Positions 26,727 through 35,439 of a DNA stretch of 56,985 nucleotides are shown piece by piece. The stretch is from a virus, in the IMG/VR virus record IMGVR_UViG_3300017752_004327, positions 1 through 56,985 of that record; one strand, written 5' to 3'. The notes under the pieces are model-generated. The model searched no databases. It was not told the origin of the DNA and saw nothing but the letters and a program-made list of their open reading frames with translations. The translations under genes and the position numbers were made by a program. The stretch's first letter is position 1. Each line of letters opens with the position of its first letter.

Positions 26727-27840
26727 ATGTCAAGTCCTCCTTAATATGATACAACTGATGCTGCGAAGAAATAGTGTCGTAACCTATTACACAAAGTTTG
26801 TCATTGTGTATAATTGGTCTTCCAAATAACGTGTGTTCAAAAAATATACTTTGTATTTCATCTCCATCTTTGTTTATTCTAAATATAGGACAACTAGGAG
26901 TTCCGGCTGGCATAAAATACGCATACCCTTTGTATTCAATACCACTGCGATATCTATACTTGCCGCCGTGTGTAATGCCGATATCAAACTGTTTGCTTTC
27001 TTTTGTAACAGTATTAAATACCAGTCCCCAATTACTTTCCCCGTGTTCTGTTCCATAAGGTAGTGCAACTATATTATCGCCTACAAGCACACCACCGTTA
27101 TATTTTTTAGCAAAGTCTACTCCGTTCATATTATGATATGTAGCAGTGTTTGTTTCTGTATCAAACTCTACAATAGTGTTAAGTCCTTTAGTTTCTCCAA
27201 ATGGTAAACTGTATAGTGTTTTATCTTTAACAACAATATCGCTGTATTTTCTAGTAATATTAGGATCAACTTCTAGTTCGTAACTTGCAAACTTTTCTCC
27301 ATCAAAACTTAATAAACTTGTGTATCCTGGTTCGTCACCTCTTGGCATACTCCAGTATCGCCCATTGCAATATACTGTACCCATATGCAGTTTTTTACCT
27401 TGATAGGGTAACGGGTGTATAGATAGTTTTCCGTCTTTGATATAGATAGCATTGTTTGTGCCTTCGTACCCTAATGGAAAACTAAAAGCAGTATTCCATT
27501 CATAGTTTGTTGCTACACTGTAGTATTGTCCTTTGCCTGTAAACGGTAGTTTATGTTTTACAATTGCGCCAGGTTTTATTTCAGTAACAATGTTAAGGTC
27601 ATCATATATTCCGTAGGGTATAAGCCAAGCACTATCTCCTAAGACTGCAACAGCATTTGTTTTACTAGTACTAGGTGGTAAATCTAAATCAACACACTTT
27701 CCATCTATCCATACATCGCTGTAACTTTTACACAAGTTAGTAGCAAACGGAGGACTTAATAACTTGCCGTTATAATTAAAAAGTAATAGATGTTTAATCT
27801 TAGTTTCTTTATAATGATCTTGAAATTCTTTATATGCCAT
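26695..27840 (-). CDS. Beta-propeller-like repeat protein (381 aa)
   Basis: About seven or eight repeats of the form hydrophobic-x-hydrophobic-P-[YFR]-G-[ED], for example WLIPYGIYDDLNIV, YWSMPRGDEPGYTS, LYSLPFGETKGLNTIV and IVALPYGTEHGES, followed by a strand. This spacing (45-55 residues) is that of a beta-propeller blade. No enzyme motif is visible; such folds usually bind a ligand or protein. It is a tandem paralogue of the 27830-29053 protein. No signal peptide, so it acts in the cytoplasm or as a virion part. A substrate or scaffold for the adjacent radical SAM enzymes is one idea, untested. Confidence 0.7.
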   Translation of the reverse strand: MAYKEFQDHYKETKIKHLLLFNYNGKLLSPPFATNLCKSYSDVWIDGKCVDLDLPPSTSKTNAVAVLGDSAWLIPYGIYDDLNIVTEIKPGAIVKHKLPFTGKGQYYSVATNYEWNTAFSFPLGYEGTNNAIYIKDGKLSIHPLPYQGKKLHMGTVYCNGRYWSMPRGDEPGYTSLLSFDGEKFASYELEVDPNITRKYSDIVVKDKTLYSLPFGETKGLNTIVEFDTETNTATYHNMNGVDFAKKYNGGVLVGDNIVALPYGTEHGESNWGLVFNTVTKESKQFDIGITHGGKYRYRSGIEYKGYAYFMPAGTPSCPIFRINKDGDEIQSIFFEHTLFGRPIIHNDKLCVIGYDTISSQHQLYHIKEDLTYEVLCTLARS

Positions 27841-29053
27841 TTAGATCTACCGTTTTAATTACTTGTTCTTTTACTGTATCAAATATTAGCACAGTTTGAA
27901 ATGTATCACTTTCACCATATGGAAATGCAAATATAACATCGTCTTTAATTACACAATTATTATATTTTTCTATTGTTGTACTATCTTTAAAATATTCTTT
28001 TACATCGACTGTATAAAAATCATTTGTATTAGTATCTACAACTAATACTTCTGCAAGATCACCTTGACTTTTCCAAGTGTCTTCAGGCTCGCATACACAG
28101 CCGCCACGTGGTATGTAGTATATTTTACCTTGGCTGTTTTCAACTCCTGCAAAATATTTTTTACTTTCTTTGCCTATACCGAGATCAATAGTTATCCAAG
28201 TATTTGTATCACTGTCAACAACAAGCATTTCGCTCCAATCTTCATCGTGTCCTGCAGGCGGAAAAAATATTTTATTATTGCGTGCTACTGTGTGTGCATA
28301 ATATTTTCTACTGGTTGTTTGCTGTCCTGTTTTATGATACAGCCAACCTGCTTCAGTTTTCATTGCAAGGAAATCAAAAAACTTACTTTCACTGTAAGGT
28401 GGAGCAAAAAGTTTATTACCGACTTTTGCAAGTGTTGTAAACTTTTTATTTGCTGTCCTATCTTTGTCATAGTCTGCCCATACATCACTTAGGTCAACAA
28501 GATTATAATTGTTTTTTAAACAATCATATTCTATTCTGTAAGGAAAAAATGTATCGTGTTTTTCTCCTCTTGGCAATCCGTATATTACACCATCAATCAT
28601 TTGTGTAGTATGCCACATTTTTGTATCTTGTACAGGTATGTCTAGTTGTAATAATTTGTAGGAGTGGTGCGTCATATTAAAGTCTAACACTAGATTATAA
28701 TGTTCGTGTTCGCCATATGGCATAGCAATTATACGGTCTCCGTAAATATGTCCTTGCACATACTTGCCTCGTCCTTTCGCTGCTATCTTAACATATTGTA
28801 CATTATCGTTATTAGTATCCACAATAAGAATACTGCTTTCATTGTAAGGTAAGAAATAAATTAAGTTACGGTGAACTATACCTTTTTGCCATTTTTCTGT
28901 AGAGTCATCTACTTGTAAAGGTATCTTGGTAATCTTATAAGTGTTTGGATCCATCTTTAACATATAGTCGATAGATTCTGTAAGTCCGTAAGGCGGAACA
29001 TATATCATACCGTTGTTTCCAACAGTTGCGTAACTAAATGCTTGCGGGGTCAA
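27830..29053 (-). CDS. Beta-propeller-like repeat protein (407 aa)
   Basis: Repeats such as IYFLPYNESSILIVD, IIAMPYGEHEHYNLVLD, VIYGLPRGEKHDTFFPY, LFAPPYSESKFFDFL, YYIPRGG and VIFAFPYGESDTFQTV form seven to eight likely blades. It shares the P-[YFR]-G-E turn with the neighbouring 381-residue protein, so the pair arose by duplication. Start: no ATG near the 5' end; TTG at 29053 has GGAG six bases upstream, TTG at 29065 is the alternative. It overlaps the kinase-fold gene at its 5' end and the sister gene by 11 bases. Function unknown. Confidence 0.68.
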   Translation of the reverse strand: MTPQAFSYATVGNNGMIYVPPYGLTESIDYMLKMDPNTYKITKIPLQVDDSTEKWQKGIVHRNLIYFLPYNESSILIVDTNNDNVQYVKIAAKGRGKYVQGHIYGDRIIAMPYGEHEHYNLVLDFNMTHHSYKLLQLDIPVQDTKMWHTTQMIDGVIYGLPRGEKHDTFFPYRIEYDCLKNNYNLVDLSDVWADYDKDRTANKKFTTLAKVGNKLFAPPYSESKFFDFLAMKTEAGWLYHKTGQQTTSRKYYAHTVARNNKIFFPPAGHDEDWSEMLVVDSDTNTWITIDLGIGKESKKYFAGVENSQGKIYYIPRGGCVCEPEDTWKSQGDLAEVLVVDTNTNDFYTVDVKEYFKDSTTIEKYNNCVIKDDVIFAFPYGESDTFQTVLIFDTVKEQVIKTVDLNGI

Positions 29054-29480
29054 ATAACTCTCCAAATGCTGATTGCAAGTCTGCTTTTAACTTTGTGTAT
29101 ATAGTTTTGGTATCGTATATACCAACGTTGTCCCAATCAACCATACGCATAGTATTACCGTCAACTATAATATTACTTAGTACCCAATCACCGTGTGCAT
29201 ACGGTAGTGTGCTGTTGATTTGATCTACACAAAATTTACACACCTCATCACGGAACTGCGGAGTATGTTTGAATGTACTTGCAGGCTGTCCTAAATATCT
29301 TGTGAAGTCGATATAGTTTTCTCCAACGTACTTGACATAGCCTGGTTGTACCTTGTTTAGCATTTCAGCGTGTTGTTGCATCCACACAGAATCTTTGTCA
29401 TACCAAAACTTTCTAATCGTGTCGCTATCTTTTAAAAATACAGCACGCTTCTTTTGTTTATTTTCTTTAATTAAGTCCAT
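29034..29480 (-). CDS. Kinase-fold (APH-like) C-lobe protein (148 aa)
   Basis: The motif HGDWVLSNIIVDGNTMRMVDWDN matches the catalytic loop and metal-binding Asp of aminoglycoside/choline kinase-like (APH) proteins: HGDxxxxN then DW. The protein is only 148 residues, so the usual N-lobe with the ATP-binding Lys is missing or very reduced. ATG at 29480 is chosen over a TTG at 29492. It may phosphorylate a small molecule, or be a degenerate binding protein. It sits between a radical SAM gene and the propeller pair, overlapping both. Confidence 0.68.
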   Translation of the reverse strand: MDLIKENKQKKRAVFLKDSDTIRKFWYDKDSVWMQQHAEMLNKVQPGYVKYVGENYIDFTRYLGQPASTFKHTPQFRDEVCKFCVDQINSTLPYAHGDWVLSNIIVDGNTMRMVDWDNVGIYDTKTIYTKLKADLQSAFGELFDPASI

Positions 29481-30501
29481 ATGCTTGTGCAACCTCTGGC
29501 AGGTAATCTTTTATTTTTACGTTTCTAAAATTATCTAGTTTTGTAATATGTTTAACAAACTTTGCCTGTGCAGCAGTATCGGCTTCACCGTCTTTCCATT
29601 CGTCTATATATTTAAATTGTTTTCGCAAACTGTCTGGCGCATTTTTTACGTGTAGCCAATCAGGATATACAAGTAGATTATCCCATACTTTCATATTCAT
29701 TTTGTCTGCATACTCTTTAATCTCATCTTGGTACAGTGCATTAAGCACACTAGTACAAGGTGCAATATCGCACTTGTATAGATCTTTGTATATGTCAATA
29801 TTGCGACTGATGGTTTCCCAATTTGATCCATATCTAATATATTCAATTTTCTTATCTACTGCGTCAAGACTTAGACTCATTATAACACGAGGGAAACGTT
29901 TTAGCAACTGATGTATTTTAGGATTGTATAATGTTGCATTTGTATTAAACCTAACAGTAACACTGCTGTCTAATCTTTCTAAAAACTGTGGTAAGTGTTT
30001 TACCATCATAGGTTCACCACCTGTTAAGTAAACTTCTTGTAACGGTAAGTTTTCAAAGTAGTGTAGGTATCTTTCATCATACCAATTGTAGTTAGGTGTG
30101 TTAAATATTTGATGTACTGGAATAATACCTTGACGATCCATTGCTACTGCTTCTTCTGCAATACTGCTGCTTGCACCACTATGACAACTGATACATTGTA
30201 AATTACAACTGTTACCGAAACGTAAGTCTAAGTGCGACAAGCCTGGACCATAATTATCTTTTAACTGTCTACGACTTTTTAAACCTTTTTCTTCGTGTAG
30301 TTTACACCCTTCACACGCATCAGGCCATTCGTTACGAGCCAACTGCTCTTTTGCTTTTGTAACTGTATCGCTTGCTAGCCATTGCTGCGGTGTATGTGTA
30401 TGCACAGTTTCAGCATTGTTTGGTTCGTTACTAGTACAGCACATACGGTATTGACCGTTTGCTGCAATATAACTATGGCTTTCTAATAGTTTACATCTCA
30501 T
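29467..30501 (-). CDS. Twitch-domain radical SAM protein, lineage C (344 aa)
   Basis: N-terminal C3, C21/C22 and CEGC at 63-66 form the auxiliary-cluster half; the radical SAM motif CNLQCISC is at C99, C103, C106; YLTGGEPMMVKHLPQF follows. A later IMSLSLDAVDKKIEYIRYGSNW block matches the equivalent block in the 440-residue paralogue. It overlaps the 287-residue unknown upstream by 4 bases, so the minus-strand genes from 31361 to 25641 form one chain. Confidence 0.86.
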   Translation of the reverse strand: MRCKLLESHSYIAANGQYRMCCTSNEPNNAETVHTHTPQQWLASDTVTKAKEQLARNEWPDACEGCKLHEEKGLKSRRQLKDNYGPGLSHLDLRFGNSCNLQCISCHSGASSSIAEEAVAMDRQGIIPVHQIFNTPNYNWYDERYLHYFENLPLQEVYLTGGEPMMVKHLPQFLERLDSSVTVRFNTNATLYNPKIHQLLKRFPRVIMSLSLDAVDKKIEYIRYGSNWETISRNIDIYKDLYKCDIAPCTSVLNALYQDEIKEYADKMNMKVWDNLLVYPDWLHVKNAPDSLRKQFKYIDEWKDGEADTAAQAKFVKHITKLDNFRNVKIKDYLPEVAQAYGLN

Positions 30502-31361
30502 AACATTTTTGCCTGTTGCATAAGTTCTTGGGTGTTTTCTTTTACACTAGAAACTTTAACATCAACAATATCTTTATATTCACTTAGGAAGTATGTCCAC
30601 TCATCACGTTGTTGATTGTGCATATTATTCCAATCCAATGGCATAACAAGTTTACCTACTACAATATACCCTAGTGCCATATCTAGTGTAATTGGTTTGT
30701 GGGTATTGCGTTGATACCATTCAACAAAATGTTTACTAACAGTGAACGGAGTTTCGTACCCAGGTCGATATAACATATACCCTTCGCAGTTAATATGCTT
30801 TTGTGGTACAACACTATCAATTTTGTCGGCTTCACCTCTACCTGCAATTTCCAACCAATGCTTGCCTAAAGTATTGTAGCCCATACATAGATCGCCATAC
30901 CCTCTATCCATTTTAAAAAACAATAAATCTTCGTTACTGATATCCAAAGTAGTTGCGCCGTCAAATCTAAAGAAACTGTTTATGCGTGGTGTGCCTCTGT
31001 TGCTCAGATACTGCTCATAAACGTGTATAAGTCTATTAAGTTTATCATAGTCTTCATTAGGTTCTGCTTGCTCAACTAGTTCGTGTAATTCATTCAGTGA
31101 TAGTGATTTATCTAAACCTAACTTATCTATAAGTTGTGCTAACTGCTGAATAAGTTTTTCTTCGTCTTCATTGTCTAATACAAAACTAGTTTCTTGAACC
31201 AAAGGCTTTTGAATGTTTTCTTTAAGTAGTTGTAAAAATTTACAAGCAGGAGGATGATCATACAACACGTATGTCAATGGTAGTAAATCTTTTCCGTTAG
31301 AATACGTAACAGTTATGCTAGGCTTATTCCAATATATACTGTACTCATTTTGTGTACTCAC
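30498..31361 (-). CDS. Unknown protein of radical SAM island (287 aa)
   Basis: No family recognised. Start GTG at 31361 has an ACGGAGT Shine-Dalgarno six bases upstream; a TTG at 31379 would overlap the divergent gene. The first half is mixed alpha/beta with a Leu/Glu-rich helical segment (LIDKLGLDKSLSLNELHELVEQ); the second half includes LLFFKMDRGYGDLCMGYN and GYMLYRPGYETPF. It is the first gene of a minus-strand chain with a radical SAM enzyme, so it may be its partner or substrate. Confidence 0.65.
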   Translation of the reverse strand: MSTQNEYSIYWNKPSITVTYSNGKDLLPLTYVLYDHPPACKFLQLLKENIQKPLVQETSFVLDNEDEEKLIQQLAQLIDKLGLDKSLSLNELHELVEQAEPNEDYDKLNRLIHVYEQYLSNRGTPRINSFFRFDGATTLDISNEDLLFFKMDRGYGDLCMGYNTLGKHWLEIAGRGEADKIDSVVPQKHINCEGYMLYRPGYETPFTVSKHFVEWYQRNTHKPITLDMALGYIVVGKLVMPLDWNNMHNQQRDEWTYFLSEYKDIVDVKVSSVKENTQELMQQAKML

Positions 31362-31373
31362 TAAATACTCCGT

Positions 31374-32357
31374 ATGCAACTTTCTAAATTAACAGACCAT
31401 CATCCAAGCGAATTAGTTAACATAAACTATCAAATGGGCAATACTTGTAATTATGCCTGTTGGTACTGCTTCCCTGGCAGTAATGAAGGAACATTTCGTT
31501 GGCCAGATTACGAATTAGCCAAAAACAATCTGGAACATATTATTGACTGTTACAAGAAAGCAGGAAAGACACGCTTTAACATTGACCTCATAGGAGGAGA
31601 GCCTACACTGTGGCCAGAACTAAGCAAGTTTACCAAATATTTTAGAGAGTTAGGCTGTACCTTTCATTTAAGTACAAATGGCAGTCGCAGTATTAATTGG
31701 TGGAAGAAACACGGTGGCGAGTTTGACACTATCTATATTAGTTGCCACCATCAACGTATTGATGTAGAACACGTGAGAGAACTTGCAGATATGTTATGGG
31801 AAGAACATAACAATGTAATATGTGATGTTTTAATGGATACAAAAGATTGGCAAAAATGTCAGAGTATTGTAGATACACTATTGCAAAGCAAAACTAGTTT
31901 TCCTGTAAATGTAAAACCTATCAAGTTAGGCGAAACTACACAAGATACAAACTATGAACAATCACAGTACTTGATAGATCAAAGAAAACGTAATCCTAAG
32001 CAAGAAGATATTTTCAAACCTAAAAGAAAGAAGCCACCTGTACAACTTACATATCAAGACGGGCATACTCAAGATGTTAGCAAGAACTTTGTACTGATAA
32101 ACAATCTAAATAAGTTTGAAGGTTGGACTTGTAACCTTGGAGTGGATACAATCTTTATAAACTTTGATGGTAGTATAGGAAGTGTCTGCGGTAATAGTTT
32201 ACTTGGATTTAAATCAGGTACTTACAATTTGTATGATGTTGAACTTCCTAAAAAGTTTGATCCTATTATTAAACCAGTTACGTGTGCGCAGAAAAAATGT
32301 ATGTGTCAAGTTGGCTTTCTATTAGAAAAGCACGATCCTACGTACCACACACTTTAG
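31374..32357 (+). CDS. Radical SAM protein, lineage A (327 aa)
   Basis: CNYACWYC gives C25, C29 and C32; DLIGGEPTLWPELSKF is the GGE region; the C-terminus has FEGWTCNLGVDTIFINFDGS, VCGNSLLGF and CAQKKCMCQ as possible auxiliary-cluster ligands. Paralogue of the 20211 and 24756 genes. A CTAAATA box ends six bases before the ATG and there is no Shine-Dalgarno. Only 12 bases separate this start from the divergent GTG start. Its 3' end overlaps the convergent radical SAM gene by 20 bases. Confidence 0.86.
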   Translation: MQLSKLTDHHPSELVNINYQMGNTCNYACWYCFPGSNEGTFRWPDYELAKNNLEHIIDCYKKAGKTRFNIDLIGGEPTLWPELSKFTKYFRELGCTFHLSTNGSRSINWWKKHGGEFDTIYISCHHQRIDVEHVRELADMLWEEHNNVICDVLMDTKDWQKCQSIVDTLLQSKTSFPVNVKPIKLGETTQDTNYEQSQYLIDQRKRNPKQEDIFKPKRKKPPVQLTYQDGHTQDVSKNFVLINNLNKFEGWTCNLGVDTIFINFDGSIGSVCGNSLLGFKSGTYNLYDVELPKKFDPIIKPVTCAQKKCMCQVGFLLEKHDPTYHTL

Positions 32358-33342
32358 AACAAATATCATATCTATTTTCGTTGTTCCAACTTTCAGGCAA
32401 GTAGGTTGCAAACCATTCACTGTTTAGTATATCTTCTAAACTAAGATCATTTACATTTAACCATTCTATACTTGCAACATCTTTAGCAAACGGACTATCA
32501 GGGTTGCGTGGCCATCTATCGCTTAGAAAATAGCAACAAGGAAACACTTCGCCTGTATGACTAACTTGTACCTTACGCTTCACTTGCCATTTGCATTTGA
32601 TAACACTGGTACTAAAATCGTCAATTGCTTTAATACGTTCTACGTTGTCTAAATATTTACTGTCATATTTGATAGTACGTGCTTGTTCTTTTTTATTTGC
32701 ATTAAACTTTTCTATTGCTGCATTGCTTAAACTGTTTAGTGCGCTGAATGTGTGTCCACCATTAATATCAAACTTTTTGAAACCTAAGGTAAACGCAAGT
32801 TCTTCACATTCTTCTATCTGATGTGCATTGTGTTCAAACACAAGCATACGCCATCTAGCAAGACCGCCTGCACCTATGTATGTTTGTGCGTTTGCCATAA
32901 TCTTGTCCCATAGCACTCCACGTCTGTAAAGGTGATTAGTATCTTCTAATCCGTCAATTGAAAATGTAACGTGACTTGGCTCTGGAAACTTTTGCATTAC
33001 TTCTGCTAGTTCTTTCCATTGTGTTCCTAGTCCGCCATTTGTGTGTATAGTAATTACAGGCGGAGTGTCTGCTACTTCCAAAATATATTCTAGTGCAGGA
33101 ACTAAATTTGGATTGAATATTGGATCACCATAACTACCATTGAATATTACTTCTTTAATTTGGTTAGCAACTTCAGGTGTAAACAGTTTTTTCCAAGTTT
33201 CTAAACTCATATGCTCTAAAGGCATTCTAGGATTAACAGTAACTCCGTCAATATTCCTGCTACAATTTCCACACATAGAATTACAGTGACTAGTAAAATC
33301 TATCACAATCGCTTCTAAATCATTCAACTTTAGGTATGGCAT
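32338..33342 (-). CDS. Radical SAM/SPASM protein, lineage B (334 aa)
   Basis: The motif CNSMCGNC puts cluster ligands at C20, C24 and C27. FNGSYGDPIFNP and THTNGG-like ITIHTNGGLGTQW segments, FSIDGLEDTNHLYRR and GAGGLARWRMLVFEHNAHQ match the lineage B gene at 21796. SPASM-type cysteines are in VIKCKWQVKRK, FPCCYF and ICSKVCGT. Start ATG at 33342; the region ahead is a short palindromic gap shared with the divergent 33375 gene. Confidence 0.87.
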   Translation of the reverse strand: MPYLKLNDLEAIVIDFTSHCNSMCGNCSRNIDGVTVNPRMPLEHMSLETWKKLFTPEVANQIKEVIFNGSYGDPIFNPNLVPALEYILEVADTPPVITIHTNGGLGTQWKELAEVMQKFPEPSHVTFSIDGLEDTNHLYRRGVLWDKIMANAQTYIGAGGLARWRMLVFEHNAHQIEECEELAFTLGFKKFDINGGHTFSALNSLSNAAIEKFNANKKEQARTIKYDSKYLDNVERIKAIDDFSTSVIKCKWQVKRKVQVSHTGEVFPCCYFLSDRWPRNPDSPFAKDVASIEWLNVNDLSLEDILNSEWFATYLPESWNNENRYDICSKVCGT

Positions 33343-33354
33343 AAGTATACTTAT
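33341..33354. promoter_or_regulatory. 14-bp perfect palindrome between divergent radical SAM genes
   Basis: ATAAGTATACTTAT is its own reverse complement and sits at the start of the minus-strand gene and 21 bases before the plus-strand one. It contains TATACT on both strands, so it could be a bidirectional -10 region or an operator. Function is inferred. Confidence 0.35.
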
Positions 33355-33374
33355 ACTAGAAAAGTGCTACTATT

Positions 33375-34670
33375 ATGAATCAAGAACCGATTAAATTCGT
33401 CGATGCTGCTAAGGCTGCCAACCTAGATAAAACTCTAGATGGTAGTTCTATGTGCGCTATGAAGTGGATACATTTTTATATTCACCTCAAAGAAGGCATT
33501 GTAAAGAACTGTCACAATGTTCCACATAGGCATATTTCGCAACAAGAACTAGATGAGTATGGCAAAGATGTATTCGTAAATCATCCTTACGAGATTGAAC
33601 GAAGAAAAGAAAAACTTGCAAATATAAAACATACAGACTGTAGTGCGTGTTGGCGTAATGAAGAGAGAGGCATCAGAAGTCCTCGATTACCTAAAGCATA
33701 TTATGACTTTCATAGAAAGAGATTTGACGAACCAATTGATGAATTAAAAGCAATGCCAAGTCAACTAGAATTATATTTTAATAACACTTGTGACTTAAAG
33801 TGTGTGTATTGTAATGAAACTTTCAGCAGTCAATGGGAAATAGAGAATCGTAAGTTTGACATAAAGCCAAGTGAGAAAAACGTAGCACCAGAAGGTTTTC
33901 AAGACTTGTTCTACGAATGGTTAGAACAAGATGCTGTACCTTATATTTTACAGTATTATATACTTGGCGGAGAACCTTTGATACAAAACGAAGTGTATGA
34001 GTTTATTGATAGACTAATACCTATGTTAAAAGCAAAACAGAATAAATTTAAAATTAAACCTGTACTAATTGTTATCAGTAACGGTAACACTCCACAAGCA
34101 TATCTAGACAAGTGGTTACGTAAGGTAAAAGAAATAGAACCTTATGTAACTGTGCAGATGGATATCAGTATGGAAAGTTTTGGACGCAGGGCAGAATTTA
34201 TTAGAACAAATTTAATTTGGGATCGTTTTGCAAAAAACATAGAACGCATTATAGAATTTAGTGCTGATAAAGATATGCGTATTAGATTCAGTACAACTCA
34301 TAATGTTTTAAGTATAACAAGTTGTCTAGACTTAGTAAAATGGCTGCACAGTTTATCAAAGCAGTATAATGTAAAATTAGATTTGATACGTAGTAATGTA
34401 TCATATCCTAAACATCTAAGTCCGTGGATGCTAACTAATCAGTATAACACATTTATTGATAACATAGTATCTTGGATAACTGAACACGCACCTGAGTGGA
34501 AAGACTATGCAGACTTTATGCAATCTATAGGCGACAGTTTTGGTAAGCACACTGAAGCAGATAGAATTGCAGCAGCAGTATGGATAGACACAATGAAAGC
34601 AAGACGTAATTTAGACTTGCTTGAATACTTTCCGGAGATGCGTTCTTGGGAGGAATATGTCAATGGATAG
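33375..34670 (+). CDS. Twitch-domain radical SAM protein, lineage C (431 aa)
   Basis: The N-terminal auxiliary domain has C27, C46 and the CSAC pair at 89-92; the radical SAM motif CDLKCVYC is at C139, C143 and C146, followed by YILGGEPLIQNEVYEF. It is the largest-insert member of lineage C, with Lys-rich segments in the barrel. It opens a tightly overlapped plus-strand chain that continues to 42095. Confidence 0.86.
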   Translation: MNQEPIKFVDAAKAANLDKTLDGSSMCAMKWIHFYIHLKEGIVKNCHNVPHRHISQQELDEYGKDVFVNHPYEIERRKEKLANIKHTDCSACWRNEERGIRSPRLPKAYYDFHRKRFDEPIDELKAMPSQLELYFNNTCDLKCVYCNETFSSQWEIENRKFDIKPSEKNVAPEGFQDLFYEWLEQDAVPYILQYYILGGEPLIQNEVYEFIDRLIPMLKAKQNKFKIKPVLIVISNGNTPQAYLDKWLRKVKEIEPYVTVQMDISMESFGRRAEFIRTNLIWDRFAKNIERIIEFSADKDMRIRFSTTHNVLSITSCLDLVKWLHSLSKQYNVKLDLIRSNVSYPKHLSPWMLTNQYNTFIDNIVSWITEHAPEWKDYADFMQSIGDSFGKHTEADRIAAAVWIDTMKARRNLDLLEYFPEMRSWEEYVNG

Positions 34671-35439
34671 ATATATTGTCGATTATGATCCTGCACAAAT
34701 CACTAGTAGATTTATAGATAGCACATCGTGGGACATAATCGAACTTCCTTGGACTATTGACGTTGTACAGTTACAAGACTGGTACAGCATAGTAGATAGA
34801 GAATACGAAGATTTATATTTTAGTTGGCGCAAGTCGCAATATCTAAAAGACAAGTATCACTTAGAAAACATCGACAATGCGTTTGACGGAGATACAGGAC
34901 AAGCAGGTAGAGGTGTTTATGATCAAGGGTATCATATTGTAGATTATATTAAGAACACACATCTTGCAGAAATACTTGTAATGGAAATAAGTTGGTTTTG
35001 CGAAAAAGATATACCTGGAGTACCTAGTTGGGCTGCACGACAGGATCTTTATCCTGAATGCTGGACTGGCGAAAACAAAAGAATACAAGAAAAGTTTGAT
35101 TTTGGGTTTGTAAAGTTTATGAAAAATACACTGGGTGAAGAAATACTAAAAGACCTTAGCATTAGGAAACATCAGCCTACTGCTTTACTAGGTAAACATA
35201 TTGACGGACCTAATGTGCAAAGACTACACATACCAATTAACACAGATGACGATGCTAAATTTTTATACGGCGAAGACCTGGACAGAGAGTATAACTTGTT
35301 ACCTGGAAAGGCATATATTATTAATGCAGCAGTACCACACGGAACAGTAAATAAGAGTAAAAACAACAGAGCGCACTTACAGTCAAAACCTGTAAATGAA
35401 ACTGTTGTTAAAATAGCAGGAATGCAATGGAACAGTTAG
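34663..35439 (+). CDS. Asp/Asn hydroxylase-like oxygenase of the LQxWY family (258 aa)
   Basis: ATG at 34663 is chosen because GGAGG lies nine bases upstream; an ATG at 34657 is too close to it. The N-terminal segment IDVVQLQDWYSIVDREYEDLYF recurs in three other proteins here. The beta-helix core has GKHIDGPNVQRLHIPINT (HxD iron pair), PGKAYIINAAVPHGTVNKS (distal His) and a final NRAHL Arg, the aspartyl beta-hydroxylase order. Probably an Fe(II)/2-oxoglutarate hydroxylase. Substrate unknown. Confidence 0.78.
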   Translation: MDRYIVDYDPAQITSRFIDSTSWDIIELPWTIDVVQLQDWYSIVDREYEDLYFSWRKSQYLKDKYHLENIDNAFDGDTGQAGRGVYDQGYHIVDYIKNTHLAEILVMEISWFCEKDIPGVPSWAARQDLYPECWTGENKRIQEKFDFGFVKFMKNTLGEEILKDLSIRKHQPTALLGKHIDGPNVQRLHIPINTDDDAKFLYGEDLDREYNLLPGKAYIINAAVPHGTVNKSKNNRAHLQSKPVNETVVKIAGMQWNS

